From JACPYM01 sp031423495 (GTDB lineage: Bacteria; Acidobacteriota; Blastocatellia; RBC074), in the NCBI GenBank assembly GCA_031423495.1, contig JANPFP010000231.1, positions 18,193 to 82,192 of the forward strand: a stretch of DNA of 64,000 nt, read 5' to 3'. The position numbers were made by a program, and so were the translations under genes. Each line of letters begins with the position of its first letter. The stretch's first letter is position 1. Below, piece by piece: positions 36,751 through 44,982 of the stretch. The notes beneath the pieces were generated by a model. That model did not search any database. It was not told where the DNA came from and was given only the letters and a program-made list of their open reading frames with translations.

Positions 36751-37293
36751 ATGAATCGCCCTAAACTCTTAGCGCAATTGCGCGCCTACGCTCCGTTTGA
36801 CGAACACGAACGCGCCATGACCGAACGGCTGACTGCCTTTGTCGAAACGCACGATAACTTTTATTCACGCGAACTATTGACCGGACACCTGACTGGTTCG
36901 GCGTGGGTCGTTGACCGCGAGCGGCAATACGCTTTGCTGACGCACCACCGCAAGCTAAACCTATGGGTGCAACTCGGCGGACATTGTGAAGACGACGTTT
37001 CGATGAACGCCGCCGCCTATCGTGAAGCGTGCGAAGAATCAGGCTTAACCGAGATACGCTTCATCTCTGACAGCATTTTTGACATAGATATTCACGCCAT
37101 TCCCGCGCGACGCCATGAACCCGCGCACGATCATTACGACGTGCGTTATGCGTTCGTCGCCGACCGTCACGCGCCACTCATCGTCAGCGGCGAATCGAAA
37201 GAACTCGCATGGGTTGCGCTGGATGAAATTGAAAAACTCACGCAGGAAGAATCCGTTTTGCGGATGGTGAGAAAGACGAAACAACTCAACTGA
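36751..37293 (+). CDS. Nudix hydrolase
   Basis: About 180 residues from the ATG at 36751. The Nudix helix region is GGHCEDDVSMNAAAY followed by REACEESGL: the catalytic REACEESG part is intact, but the first conserved Glu of the Nudix box is replaced by Val. Such enzymes hydrolyse nucleoside diphosphates linked to another moiety; the substrate is not clear. It stops 17 bp before tex on the same strand. Confidence 0.8.
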   Translation: MNRPKLLAQLRAYAPFDEHERAMTERLTAFVETHDNFYSRELLTGHLTGSAWVVDRERQYALLTHHRKLNLWVQLGGHCEDDVSMNAAAYREACEESGLTEIRFISDSIFDIDIHAIPARRHEPAHDHYDVRYAFVADRHAPLIVSGESKELAWVALDEIEKLTQEESVLRMVRKTKQLN

Positions 37294-37310
37294 CCACAGA
37301 CAATAAATAC

Positions 37311-39704
37311 ATGACGTTTGAAACCTGGTTTCCCACCTTACACGCAAACATTCCCCTCTTTTCCGCTGATTCAGTGCTTCGCTTAGTTGAAGAAGGCGGC
37401 ACGGTTCCTTTCATCGCCCGCTATCGCAAAGAAGCGACCGGCAATCTTGACGAAGTCGCAATTCAACAGGTGATTGAAGCCAAAGATCGTTGGGACGAAA
37501 TCATCAAGCGGCAGACGTTCATCGTCGAAGAAATCGAACGGCAGGGAAAGCTCACCGAAGAATTGAAAGACAAGATTCTCACGACCTTCAATCTCGATTC
37601 ACTCGAAGACATTTATTTGCCTTACAAAGTGAAGCGCAAAACCAAAGCTGTGATGGCGAAAGAAGCCGGACTCGAACCGCTCGCCAATTGGATGTGGGAC
37701 ATCGGTCATTCACTCGCCAACGCAGTGCAACCGCTTGAGGCATTCGCGGTGAGTTTCTTGAACGAAGAACTCAAGGTGAATGACGCGGCGGCGGCGATTC
37801 AGGGTGCGCAAGACATCTTGATCGAACGTTTGAGCGAAACGCAGGAGTTACGCGAATACACACGGGGCTACGTTTTTGAGAAGGCTCATTTGCGCACGGG
37901 CAAAGCTGACAAGGCGAAACCACATAGCAAATACGAACGCTATTTCGATTATTGCGAGCCGATTCAGACGCTGCTCAAGCCTGAAAACTCTCACCGTTAC
38001 TTGGCGATGCGGCGCGGTTGGATGGAAGAAGAAATCACACTAAATTTAGGCGGCGCAGACTTACCAAGAGCCGAAGCCGATAAGCGCGAAGTTGATCCGC
38101 AATACGAAGCCATTTTGCTGGCGCGTTATGAAAGCGAAGCTCTCACGAACGATGCCGCTGAACCCGCTATCAAAGACGTATTGCTGAAATCCGCGCGCAT
38201 GGCGATGAAGGCTTACGTCGTGCCGAGCATCGAGACCGAAGCTCATCGCGCGTTGAAAGACATCGCTGACGAAGCCGCAATTAAGGTGTTTGCAGAAAAC
38301 GTACGCAAGCTGTTGCTCTCTGCGCCTTATGGATCAAAGGCCGTGCTCGGAGTTGATCCAGGCATTCGCACTGGCTGCAAAATGGCGGTCGTCAACGATT
38401 CGGGACAATACGTCGCTTCAACGGTGATGTATCTGCAAGGCGAGAGCGACAAGCAGAAATCCAAAAAGCTGCTCGAAGAAACCGTACGCAACGCCAACAT
38501 TCGTGCCATCGCCGTCGGCAATGGCACGGCGGGACGCGAGACTGAAACCTTCGTGCGCGAAGCGTTGAAAGAAGCCGGTCTTACCGTGCCCGTCGTGATG
38601 GTGAACGAATCGGGCGCTTCGATTTACAGCGCGAGTGAAGCCGCCCGCGAAGAATTCCCCGATCTCGACCTCACGATTCGCGGCGCCATCAGCATTGCGC
38701 GCCGCTTGCAAGACCCGCTTGCCGAACTCGTCAAGACCGATCCCAAATCAATTGGCGTCGGCCAATATCAACACGACGTATCGCAACCTGCTCTGAAAAA
38801 AGGTTTGGATTTCGTCGTTGATTCATGCGTCAACTCAGTCGGCGTCAATCTCAATACGGCCAGCTATCACCTGCTCGAACACGTAGCGGGCATCGGCCCT
38901 TCGCTGGCAAAAAAGATTGTCGAACATCGCTCGACGAATGGACTGTTTACTTCGCGGCAACAATTGCTCGACATCTCGCGCTTCGGCAAAAAGAACTTCG
39001 AACAATCCGCCGGATTCTTGCGCATCGCAGGCGCGGCCTATCCGCTAGACAACACGGGCGTACACCCTGAGCGTTACGCGCAACTCGAAGCCCTGGCCGC
39101 GCGACTTAACAAAACCGTCGGCGACCTCACAGGCAGCGGCGTCGAACTTGTCAAACAAGACGTGGCGCTCAAAGCCGAACTCGGCGAATTTACTTTTGCC
39201 GATGTAATCGCCGAACTCAGTAAACCCGGGCGTGACCCGCGCGAACAGTTTCAAGCCTTTGCTTTTCGCGAAGACATTCACAGTGTCAGCGACTTGCAAC
39301 CCGGCATGACTTGCCCCGGCATCGTCACCAACGTGACGAACTTCGGCGCTTTCGTAGACATTGGCGTACATCAAGACGGCCTCGTTCATATCTCGCAACT
39401 TGCTAACCGATTCGTTAAAGACCCGCGCGAAGTCGTAAACCCCGGCGATCACGTCACAGTGCGCGTGCTCGAAGTCAATCACGACAAACAACAAATCGCC
39501 CTTACAATGAAATCCGGTGCAGAAGTTCAGCGACAACCGCGTGAAAGGTCTGAGTCTGATGAAGGCAATCGCCCGCCGCGCCGTCATCCCGAACGCAACA
39601 ATCGTCAATCACGTCCACAACGTGACGACCGAAAACGCGAAGAACATAAACCACCTGCCTTTAACAATCCTTTCGCCGATCAGTTGGCGAAATTGAAAAA
39701 GTAG
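37311..39704 (+). CDS. tex: Tex-family S1 RNA-binding protein
   Basis: A 797-residue protein with the full Tex layout: helical N-terminal domain with VPFIARYRKEATGNLDE, the YqgF-like domain with VLGVDPGIRTGCKMAVVN, a helix-hairpin-helix pair (LLEHVAGIGPSLAKKIVEHR) and the C-terminal S1 domain (CPGIVTNVTNFGAFVDIG, DGLVHISQL). A basic, Arg/Pro-rich tail of about 60 residues follows. Tex binds nucleic acid and influences transcription; it is a housekeeping protein here. Confidence 0.95.
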   Translation: MTFETWFPTLHANIPLFSADSVLRLVEEGGTVPFIARYRKEATGNLDEVAIQQVIEAKDRWDEIIKRQTFIVEEIERQGKLTEELKDKILTTFNLDSLEDIYLPYKVKRKTKAVMAKEAGLEPLANWMWDIGHSLANAVQPLEAFAVSFLNEELKVNDAAAAIQGAQDILIERLSETQELREYTRGYVFEKAHLRTGKADKAKPHSKYERYFDYCEPIQTLLKPENSHRYLAMRRGWMEEEITLNLGGADLPRAEADKREVDPQYEAILLARYESEALTNDAAEPAIKDVLLKSARMAMKAYVVPSIETEAHRALKDIADEAAIKVFAENVRKLLLSAPYGSKAVLGVDPGIRTGCKMAVVNDSGQYVASTVMYLQGESDKQKSKKLLEETVRNANIRAIAVGNGTAGRETETFVREALKEAGLTVPVVMVNESGASIYSASEAAREEFPDLDLTIRGAISIARRLQDPLAELVKTDPKSIGVGQYQHDVSQPALKKGLDFVVDSCVNSVGVNLNTASYHLLEHVAGIGPSLAKKIVEHRSTNGLFTSRQQLLDISRFGKKNFEQSAGFLRIAGAAYPLDNTGVHPERYAQLEALAARLNKTVGDLTGSGVELVKQDVALKAELGEFTFADVIAELSKPGRDPREQFQAFAFREDIHSVSDLQPGMTCPGIVTNVTNFGAFVDIGVHQDGLVHISQLANRFVKDPREVVNPGDHVTVRVLEVNHDKQQIALTMKSGAEVQRQPRERSESDEGNRPPRRHPERNNRQSRPQRDDRKREEHKPPAFNNPFADQLAKLKK

Positions 39705-40073
39705 CCACACCAACACAAGGCAACACGGGGCCAATGACCTTTGAAAAAAAACGACCTGGCATCCGTGTGTTGGGAACCCCGAGCCGAATAAATTTCATGA
39801 ACTGCTAAATGGTCATAAGAGGCTAGCAAAATTCTGTGGCTCTTGGGATTGGTTTACGATGTGTGATTCGCTGGCTGGGTCTATTTATTCCTCACGCTAA
39901 TCGTTAACTCTGTAGATAACTCCATGAAGTTTCGGAGCTGTTACAGCAACCTTGTTCCGTTGAGGTTGATGGAATTGCGACCAATAAGTGCCCCATCATT
40001 TTTTGTAGCGGCCATTGCCCGGAACATCTCACCATGTCTCAGGACAGCAGTAACAATCAGAAAGGAATACACA
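39705..40073. other. intergenic region upstream of the lanthipeptide-type cluster
   Basis: About 370 bp between tex and the precursor gene; no gene or strong palindrome was found. It should contain the promoter of the cluster. An AAAGGA ribosome binding site lies at about 40060-40066 for the precursor. No operator could be recognised. Confidence 0.5.
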
Positions 40074-40340
40074 ATGAAAATGAATGAGAAAATCAACGCA
40101 TGGAAGAATCCCGCACAACTCGCCACTGACAATCCGGCTGGCATGATTGAATTGACCGGCACCGACCTCGAACTCGTGGCGGGCGGCGGCGGCAAATGCG
40201 GCAAAAAAGGCAAGAGCAGCAAGAGCAGCAAGAGCAGCAAGGGCTGCGGCAAGAGCAGCAAAGGCAGCGGCAAGAGCAGCAAAGGCTCGCGTTCAGGTCG
40301 TGGCTCGCGCAGCGGCAGCGGCGGCGGCGGTTGCTACTAA
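40074..40340 (+). CDS. lanthipeptide-type precursor with double-glycine leader and Ser/Lys/Gly-repeat core
   Basis: An 88-residue peptide with AAAGGA 7 bp upstream. The leader ends in LTGTDLELVAGG, which fits the double-glycine consensus (Leu27 at -12, Asp31 at -8, Leu32 at -7, Val35 at -4, Gly37-Gly38), the site cut by C39 peptidases such as the one encoded at 45 kb. The core after Gly38 is about 50 residues: 16 Ser, 11 Lys, 3 Arg, many Gly, Cys at 42, 58 and 87, and no Thr, Asp or Glu. Repeats of KSSKG/KSS and RSG units give a strongly cationic chain. Next to a LanM gene this is the natural substrate for Ser dehydration. A longer upstream start (39924) lacks a ribosome binding site. Confidence 0.8.
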   Translation: MKMNEKINAWKNPAQLATDNPAGMIELTGTDLELVAGGGGKCGKKGKSSKSSKSSKGCGKSSKGSGKSSKGSRSGRGSRSGSGGGGCY

Positions 40341-40346
40341 ACTTTT

Positions 40347-40408
40347 CCGGTTTCGACCGGTAAAGAACAACTATGGCGGAGTGCAGTCCAAATGGCGCTG
40401 CACTCCGC
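40347..40408. promoter_or_regulatory. two hairpins between precursor and modification gene (possible attenuator)
   Basis: The first, CCGGT-TTCG-ACCGG (40347-40360), has a stable UUCG loop and starts 7 bp after the precursor stop codon. The second, GCGGAGTGCAG with CTGCACTCCGC (40376-40386 and 40398-40408, 11-base loop), is followed by ACTTGTGTTTTT. Such structures often let the precursor be made in excess of the enzymes, or protect its mRNA 3' end. Function inferred. Confidence 0.65.
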
Positions 40409-40534
40409 ACTTGTGTTTTTGCGCGACCGTGGCAAATGGGCGCGCGCTGTCAGGGTCGAGCAAGTGTCGCTGCTCGAGGCTTGCATCACATTCAGCCCAC
40501 GCGAAGATTTCGGTAATTTTCCTTGATGCTTTTC

Positions 40535-43500
40535 ATGGCTGAAGAAAACCATTGGTATCGTGCCGCCACGTTGGCCGAACGATTAAAGGGCGGGAATCCT
40601 GTCGTAGCCGCGGCTTTGCCGTTGGAAGACGAAACAACGCGCTTTCGTTGGAATAGCTGGAAATCACAACCCCCCTTTGATGAAGAAACTTATTTTGCCC
40701 AGCGCTTGGCCCTCGATGCGCTGACCGAAGAACAATTCCGCTCATTCATTGCCGAACCTGCGGAAACCTTGCGGGAACGCTTTCGGCAAACCCCCGCGTG
40801 GCTGGCTGAATTACGACAAACGTTTTCGCAAACGAATGGCACAGCCTCTCATCATTGGTTGCCGGAACGTTGGCGGCACAAACCTACTTCAGCCTTTTTG
40901 CACGCGGCGGAACCTTTCATCCAAGTCGCGCTCACCCGCTTTGCCGCAGGCGTGACCGCACTCGCCGAACAAACTTCTCCACTGCCTTTTGATCCCGCGA
41001 CCATTCATACTCTTTGCCTGGAACTGTTGCCCAAAGCCCTGCTCGAAATCATGAACCGGACGATGGCGCTCGAACTCAACGTGGCGCGTTTGAGTGGGGC
41101 GTTGACGGGTGCCACCTCGGCGGAACGCTTTCAGAGTTTCGTCGAACAGTTGCGCCAGCCCGCACGCTTGCAAGCGTTGCTGGCGGAGTATCCGGTGTTG
41201 GCGCGTTTGCTGAACGAACATACGCAACGCTGGGCCGAAGTCAGTCTGGAATTCCTCTCGCGTCTGTGCTGCGATTGGAATGACATCAAAGTGACAATGT
41301 TTGCTGGTGAAGACCCCGGCAATTTGGTTTCACTCAAAGGCGGGCTTGCCGATACGCGGCGCGGTGGGCGAACCGTTTTTATTGCGAAATTCAGTTCAGG
41401 GCAACGGCTTGTTTACAAACCGAAGTCGCTGGCGGTTGACCAGCATTTTCAAGAGTTGTTGCAGTGGTTGAACGATCGGGGCGCTGCGCCTGCCTATCCT
41501 ACGTTGCAAGTGCTGGATCGCGACACGCACGGTTGGGTCGAACACATCAATGCCAAAGCCTGTTCAACAAAAGCTGAAGTGCGCCGTTTTTACCAGCGTC
41601 AAGGCGGCTATTTGGCGTTGCTTTATTTGATTAACGCGACTGACTTTCACGCCGCTAATCTTATTGCTTGCGGCGAAACGCCTTATCTGATTGACCTCGA
41701 AGCGCTCTTCCAACCGCGCCGCACTGAACCGCCGAATGCTGAAGCGCCCGCGCATGAAAAAGCCGTTGATGCAGTTGTCCATTCCGTCTTGGATATCGGT
41801 TTGCTGCCCAAGCGATCGGGTGGCAACAGCGAGTTTGAAGGCATTGATCGAAGCGGTCTGGGCGCGTGGGATGGGCAAGTGACGCCTTATGTCGTGGCGC
41901 GCTGGGAAAACGAAGGCTTTGATGAAATGCACCTTGTGCGGCGACGCGTGCAGGTTTTGACGCAACGCAATCGCCCGCGACTGCCCGGCGTTCACCTTGA
42001 TGTGCGTGACTTTGAAACGGAGTTGCAGGAGGGCTTCGCCGCAACGTATGAGCTGATCCGCGCCCACCGTGAGGAACTGTGCGCTGACGACGGGCCGCTC
42101 GCGCGCTTCGCTTCAGATGAAGTTTGCGTCTTTCTACGTTCGATGCGCACATATCGGCGCTTGTTGAGTGAGAGCTACCATCCTGATGTTTTGCGTGATG
42201 CGCTCGACCGCGACCGCCTATTCGATATGTTGTGGGTCGAGGTGCTGGAAGATGCCGACCTAGCGCGCGTGATTCAGTCAGAGCAGGCTGAATTGCAGCG
42301 CGGCGATATGCCTTTGTTTCTCACGCAACCGCAATCCGCCGATCTGTTGCTCGACGGCGGCCAATGCATCGAAAACTTTTTCGCCGAACCCAGTCTGACC
42401 ACAGTGCGGCGACGGCTCGCGCAATTGAATGACGAAGATCGCGTGCGCCAATCCTGGTTTATTAAAGCTTCGCTGGCGACGTTGCCGGTGAATGAAACGC
42501 CTGCGCCCGTGCTGTGGCATGCCCTTGAACTTGCCGCTACGAAAGCGCAATTGTTGGAAGCCGCGCAAGCCGTCGGCGACCGTTTGGAACAACTCTGCAT
42601 TCGCGGGACAGATGACGCGGCGTGGCTGGGCTTGATGCAAGTGCAAGAACAGGATTGGACGGTTGATGCGTTGGGATTCGATCTCGACACCGGCTTGTCT
42701 GGCATTGCGATGTTTTTGGCATATTTGGGCGCGATGACCGAACAGCGCCGTTACACCGAACTGGCGCAAGCCGCGCTCAAAACTATGCAAAGCCAGATCG
42801 CTGAATGGGGCGATGAGATCAGCATGATCGGCGCATTCGATGGGTGGGGCAGCGTGATTTATGCCCTGACGCATTTGGGTGTGCTGTGGCAGCGTCCCGA
42901 CTTGCTCGGCGAAGCCGAAGCCATCGTCGAGCGTTTGCCTGAATTGATCGAAGAGGATGACGAACTGACCGTTTATGGCGGCGCGGCGGGTTGTATTGCA
43001 GCTTTGCGTTGCCTCGCGCGCGTGCGCCCTTCAGCGCGCGTGACCGAAGTGGCGATTCAATGCGGCGAACATCTGTTGAAACGCGCTGATGAAATTTCAG
43101 ACAGTGGTTGGTTGAACGGCAGCGCCGGTCTCTTTCACGCCTGGCGGTCGCTTTACGAGTTGACTGGGCTGGAACGGTTCCGCGTTGTACCGCAATCCGT
43201 TAACAATGCGATTAAGACCGAACCCAAGACCCCCAAGACTGTGGATGATTTGCTCGCTCGACACTGCCTTGATGATTCGATGTGTCAAGAACTTGTGGCA
43301 ATCGAATCGGCCATGGTTTGGTCGTGTGAACAGGTGCGCAATCATTCGTTAAGCGAAGGAATGGCAGGTTGGTCGGAACTTTTGTTGTTGGCGCAATCGC
43401 CAATAATAGTAACGCAAACGATGCTTGATCGTTATGCAACGGCGTGGCTGGATTCGATACAAGAGCGCGGCTGGGTTTGCGGCACACCGCTGGCAGTTGA

Positions 43501-43606
43501 AACACCTGGCTTGCTCAATGGATTGGCAGGAATCGGCTGGCAATTACTGCGTTTGGCTGAACCGGACCGCGTGCCTTCGATTTTGTTTTTTGATGCTCCA
43601 AAGTAA
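40535..43606 (+). CDS. LanM-type lanthipeptide synthetase with degenerate cyclase domain
   Basis: About 1023 residues from the ATG at 40535; 40526 is an alternative and neither has a good ribosome binding site. The dehydratase half is well kept: LVYKPKSLAVDQHFQELLQWL, GWVEHI, GGYLALLYLINATDFHAANLI and PYLIDLEALFQPRR. The cyclase half starts near residue 720 (FDLDTGLSGIAMFLAYLG) and ends GTPLAVETPGLLNGLAGIGWQLLRLAEP as in other LanM proteins, but the zinc ligands are lost: the usual CHG in the NHSLCHG motif is SEG (HSLSEGMAG, about residue 937), the WCHG segment is absent and replaced by a short DSMCQEL region, and the first GxxHG-type His is Asn (GWLNGSAG). So Ser dehydration is expected, but zinc-assisted Cys ring closure is doubtful. 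Confidence 0.85.
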   Translation: MAEENHWYRAATLAERLKGGNPVVAAALPLEDETTRFRWNSWKSQPPFDEETYFAQRLALDALTEEQFRSFIAEPAETLRERFRQTPAWLAELRQTFSQTNGTASHHWLPERWRHKPTSAFLHAAEPFIQVALTRFAAGVTALAEQTSPLPFDPATIHTLCLELLPKALLEIMNRTMALELNVARLSGALTGATSAERFQSFVEQLRQPARLQALLAEYPVLARLLNEHTQRWAEVSLEFLSRLCCDWNDIKVTMFAGEDPGNLVSLKGGLADTRRGGRTVFIAKFSSGQRLVYKPKSLAVDQHFQELLQWLNDRGAAPAYPTLQVLDRDTHGWVEHINAKACSTKAEVRRFYQRQGGYLALLYLINATDFHAANLIACGETPYLIDLEALFQPRRTEPPNAEAPAHEKAVDAVVHSVLDIGLLPKRSGGNSEFEGIDRSGLGAWDGQVTPYVVARWENEGFDEMHLVRRRVQVLTQRNRPRLPGVHLDVRDFETELQEGFAATYELIRAHREELCADDGPLARFASDEVCVFLRSMRTYRRLLSESYHPDVLRDALDRDRLFDMLWVEVLEDADLARVIQSEQAELQRGDMPLFLTQPQSADLLLDGGQCIENFFAEPSLTTVRRRLAQLNDEDRVRQSWFIKASLATLPVNETPAPVLWHALELAATKAQLLEAAQAVGDRLEQLCIRGTDDAAWLGLMQVQEQDWTVDALGFDLDTGLSGIAMFLAYLGAMTEQRRYTELAQAALKTMQSQIAEWGDEISMIGAFDGWGSVIYALTHLGVLWQRPDLLGEAEAIVERLPELIEEDDELTVYGGAAGCIAALRCLARVRPSARVTEVAIQCGEHLLKRADEISDSGWLNGSAGLFHAWRSLYELTGLERFRVVPQSVNNAIKTEPKTPKTVDDLLARHCLDDSMCQELVAIESAMVWSCEQVRNHSLSEGMAGWSELLLLAQSPIIVTQTMLDRYATAWLDSIQERGWVCGTPLAVETPGLLNGLAGIGWQLLRLAEPDRVPSILFFDAPK

Positions 43607-43611
43607 AGCAG

Positions 43612-43675
43612 CCTTTCCAGGTTGCTCAAGAATTTGCGGGTGACGCATTGGCGGAGCCGGAGCAACCTAGAAAGG
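43612..43675. repeat. inverted repeat between LanM and HlyD genes
   Basis: CCTTTCCAGGTTGCTC (43612-43627) and GAGCAACCTAGAAAGG (43660-43675) pair with one mismatch over 16 bp, with a 32-bp loop. It lies just after the LanM stop codon and may be a REP-like element or a processing site. Confidence 0.7.
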
Positions 43676-43687
43676 TTGTTCGACTTT

Positions 43688-44980
43688 ATGAAGCAAGAAG
43701 TACAACAACACAGTTCGTCCAAGTCGCATTCGTCACAGCTCACGCTCTTCCGTCCGCAAGCCATCGCGGCGCAACAAGAGCAGGTGTTGGGGCAGGTGTT
43801 GCTCATTCAACCGCTCTCGACGCGACTGCTTACGCTGGCCGCGCTCGGCGTCGCCGCGTGTTTGATCTGTTTGACTGCGTGGGGCGGATATACGCGCAAG
43901 GCGCGCGTCAAAGGTTTTCTTGCGCCTACGCAAGGGTTGATTAAGGTCTTTCCGCGCGAAGGCGGAACCATCGTCGAAAAACATGTCAGCGAAGGCCAGC
44001 GCGTCAACAAAGGGCAAACGTTGTTCGTCATCGCGTTGCCACGCCCGGCGGGCGAAGCCGTCGAAGCGCGCGCCGTTGCGCTTTCCCGCATGCAGGAACG
44101 CCGATTAAGTTTGGAAGGGGAACTGCGGCGGCAAGAGGATTTGTTGCGAGTCGAAACGCAAGCCGCGCAACAGCGCATTCGCGCGACCGAAAATGAACTC
44201 GCGCAACTGGGCCAGGAAATCGCCTTGCAACAACGCCGCGTCGCTTCATCGGAAAGTTCATACAGCCGCTATCGCACGCTGCGCGCCGAACGCATCATCT
44301 CGGAAGACCAACTGCAAGAGAAATGGAAAGACCTCTTGCAGGAACAAGCCAAACAACAAACGCTCGAACGCAACAAAACCGTACTCGCGCGCGAGATCGA
44401 ATCGCAACGCGCCAATCTCGCCTCGTCAGACTTGCACGCGCGCACGCAACGCGCCGTGATCGAACGCAGCATTTCCACGCTGGCGCAGGAACAAGGCGAA
44501 TACGCACCGCAGCGCAGTTACTTGGTGAGCGCGCCAGCCGACGGCGTAGCTACGGCGTTGCTGGCCGAAAAAGGTTATGCCGCGCAATCCGATCAGCCGC
44601 TGGTTTCGTTGCTGCCCGCCCACACCCAACTCGAAGCGCAATTGCTCGTGCCTTCGCAATCCATCGGGTTTCTCGCGCCCGGGCAAACCGTTTATGTGCG
44701 CCACGAAGCCTTCCCCTATCAACGTTTCGGCAGCTATCGCGGCAGCGTCACTGAGATTTCACGCACGTTGTTGTTACCGGGCGAAACGACGCTGCCCGTC
44801 AAACTCGAAGAGCCGGTCTATCGCGTCACGGTGACACTCGATTCACAAACGGTGAAAGCCTATGGGCAGGATTTTCCGCTGCAAGCCGGGATGCTGCTGG
44901 ATGCCGATGTCTGGCTGGAACGTCGTAAACTTTATGAGTGGTTGCTTGATCCGCTTTATAGCGTAGTAGGAAGAGTCTAA
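43688..44980 (+). CDS. HlyD-family membrane-fusion (adaptor) protein of a peptide exporter
   Basis: Start at 43688; the open frame upstream belongs to the inverted repeat. About 430 residues. One N-terminal transmembrane helix at about 45-70 (LLTLAALGVAACLICLTAWGG), a lipoyl-like half motif (IKVFPREGGTIVEKHVSEGQRVNKGQTLF), a long coiled coil at about 115-240, the second lipoyl half (VSAPADGVATALLAEKGYA) and the beta-barrel (VYVRHEAFPYQRFGSYRGSV). It should link the inner-membrane ABC exporter (starts 2 bp after its stop) to the TolC-like protein. Confidence 0.9.
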   Translation: MKQEVQQHSSSKSHSSQLTLFRPQAIAAQQEQVLGQVLLIQPLSTRLLTLAALGVAACLICLTAWGGYTRKARVKGFLAPTQGLIKVFPREGGTIVEKHVSEGQRVNKGQTLFVIALPRPAGEAVEARAVALSRMQERRLSLEGELRRQEDLLRVETQAAQQRIRATENELAQLGQEIALQQRRVASSESSYSRYRTLRAERIISEDQLQEKWKDLLQEQAKQQTLERNKTVLAREIESQRANLASSDLHARTQRAVIERSISTLAQEQGEYAPQRSYLVSAPADGVATALLAEKGYAAQSDQPLVSLLPAHTQLEAQLLVPSQSIGFLAPGQTVYVRHEAFPYQRFGSYRGSVTEISRTLLLPGETTLPVKLEEPVYRVTVTLDSQTVKAYGQDFPLQAGMLLDADVWLERRKLYEWLLDPLYSVVGRV

Positions 44981-44982
44981 GC

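Noticed and set aside
39924..40073. Longer start for the precursor peptide at 39924
   Set aside because: No ribosome binding site there, while AAAGGA precedes 40074, and the double-glycine leader length fits the shorter form.
40190..40330. Simple-sequence repeat DNA (AGCAGCAAG units) as non-coding satellite
   Set aside because: It is part of a precursor gene with a good ribosome binding site and leader, next to a LanM gene.
41564..42152. Long open frames on the strand opposite the LanM gene
   Set aside because: Basic, low-complexity translations without domains; typical of the antisense of GC-rich coding DNA.
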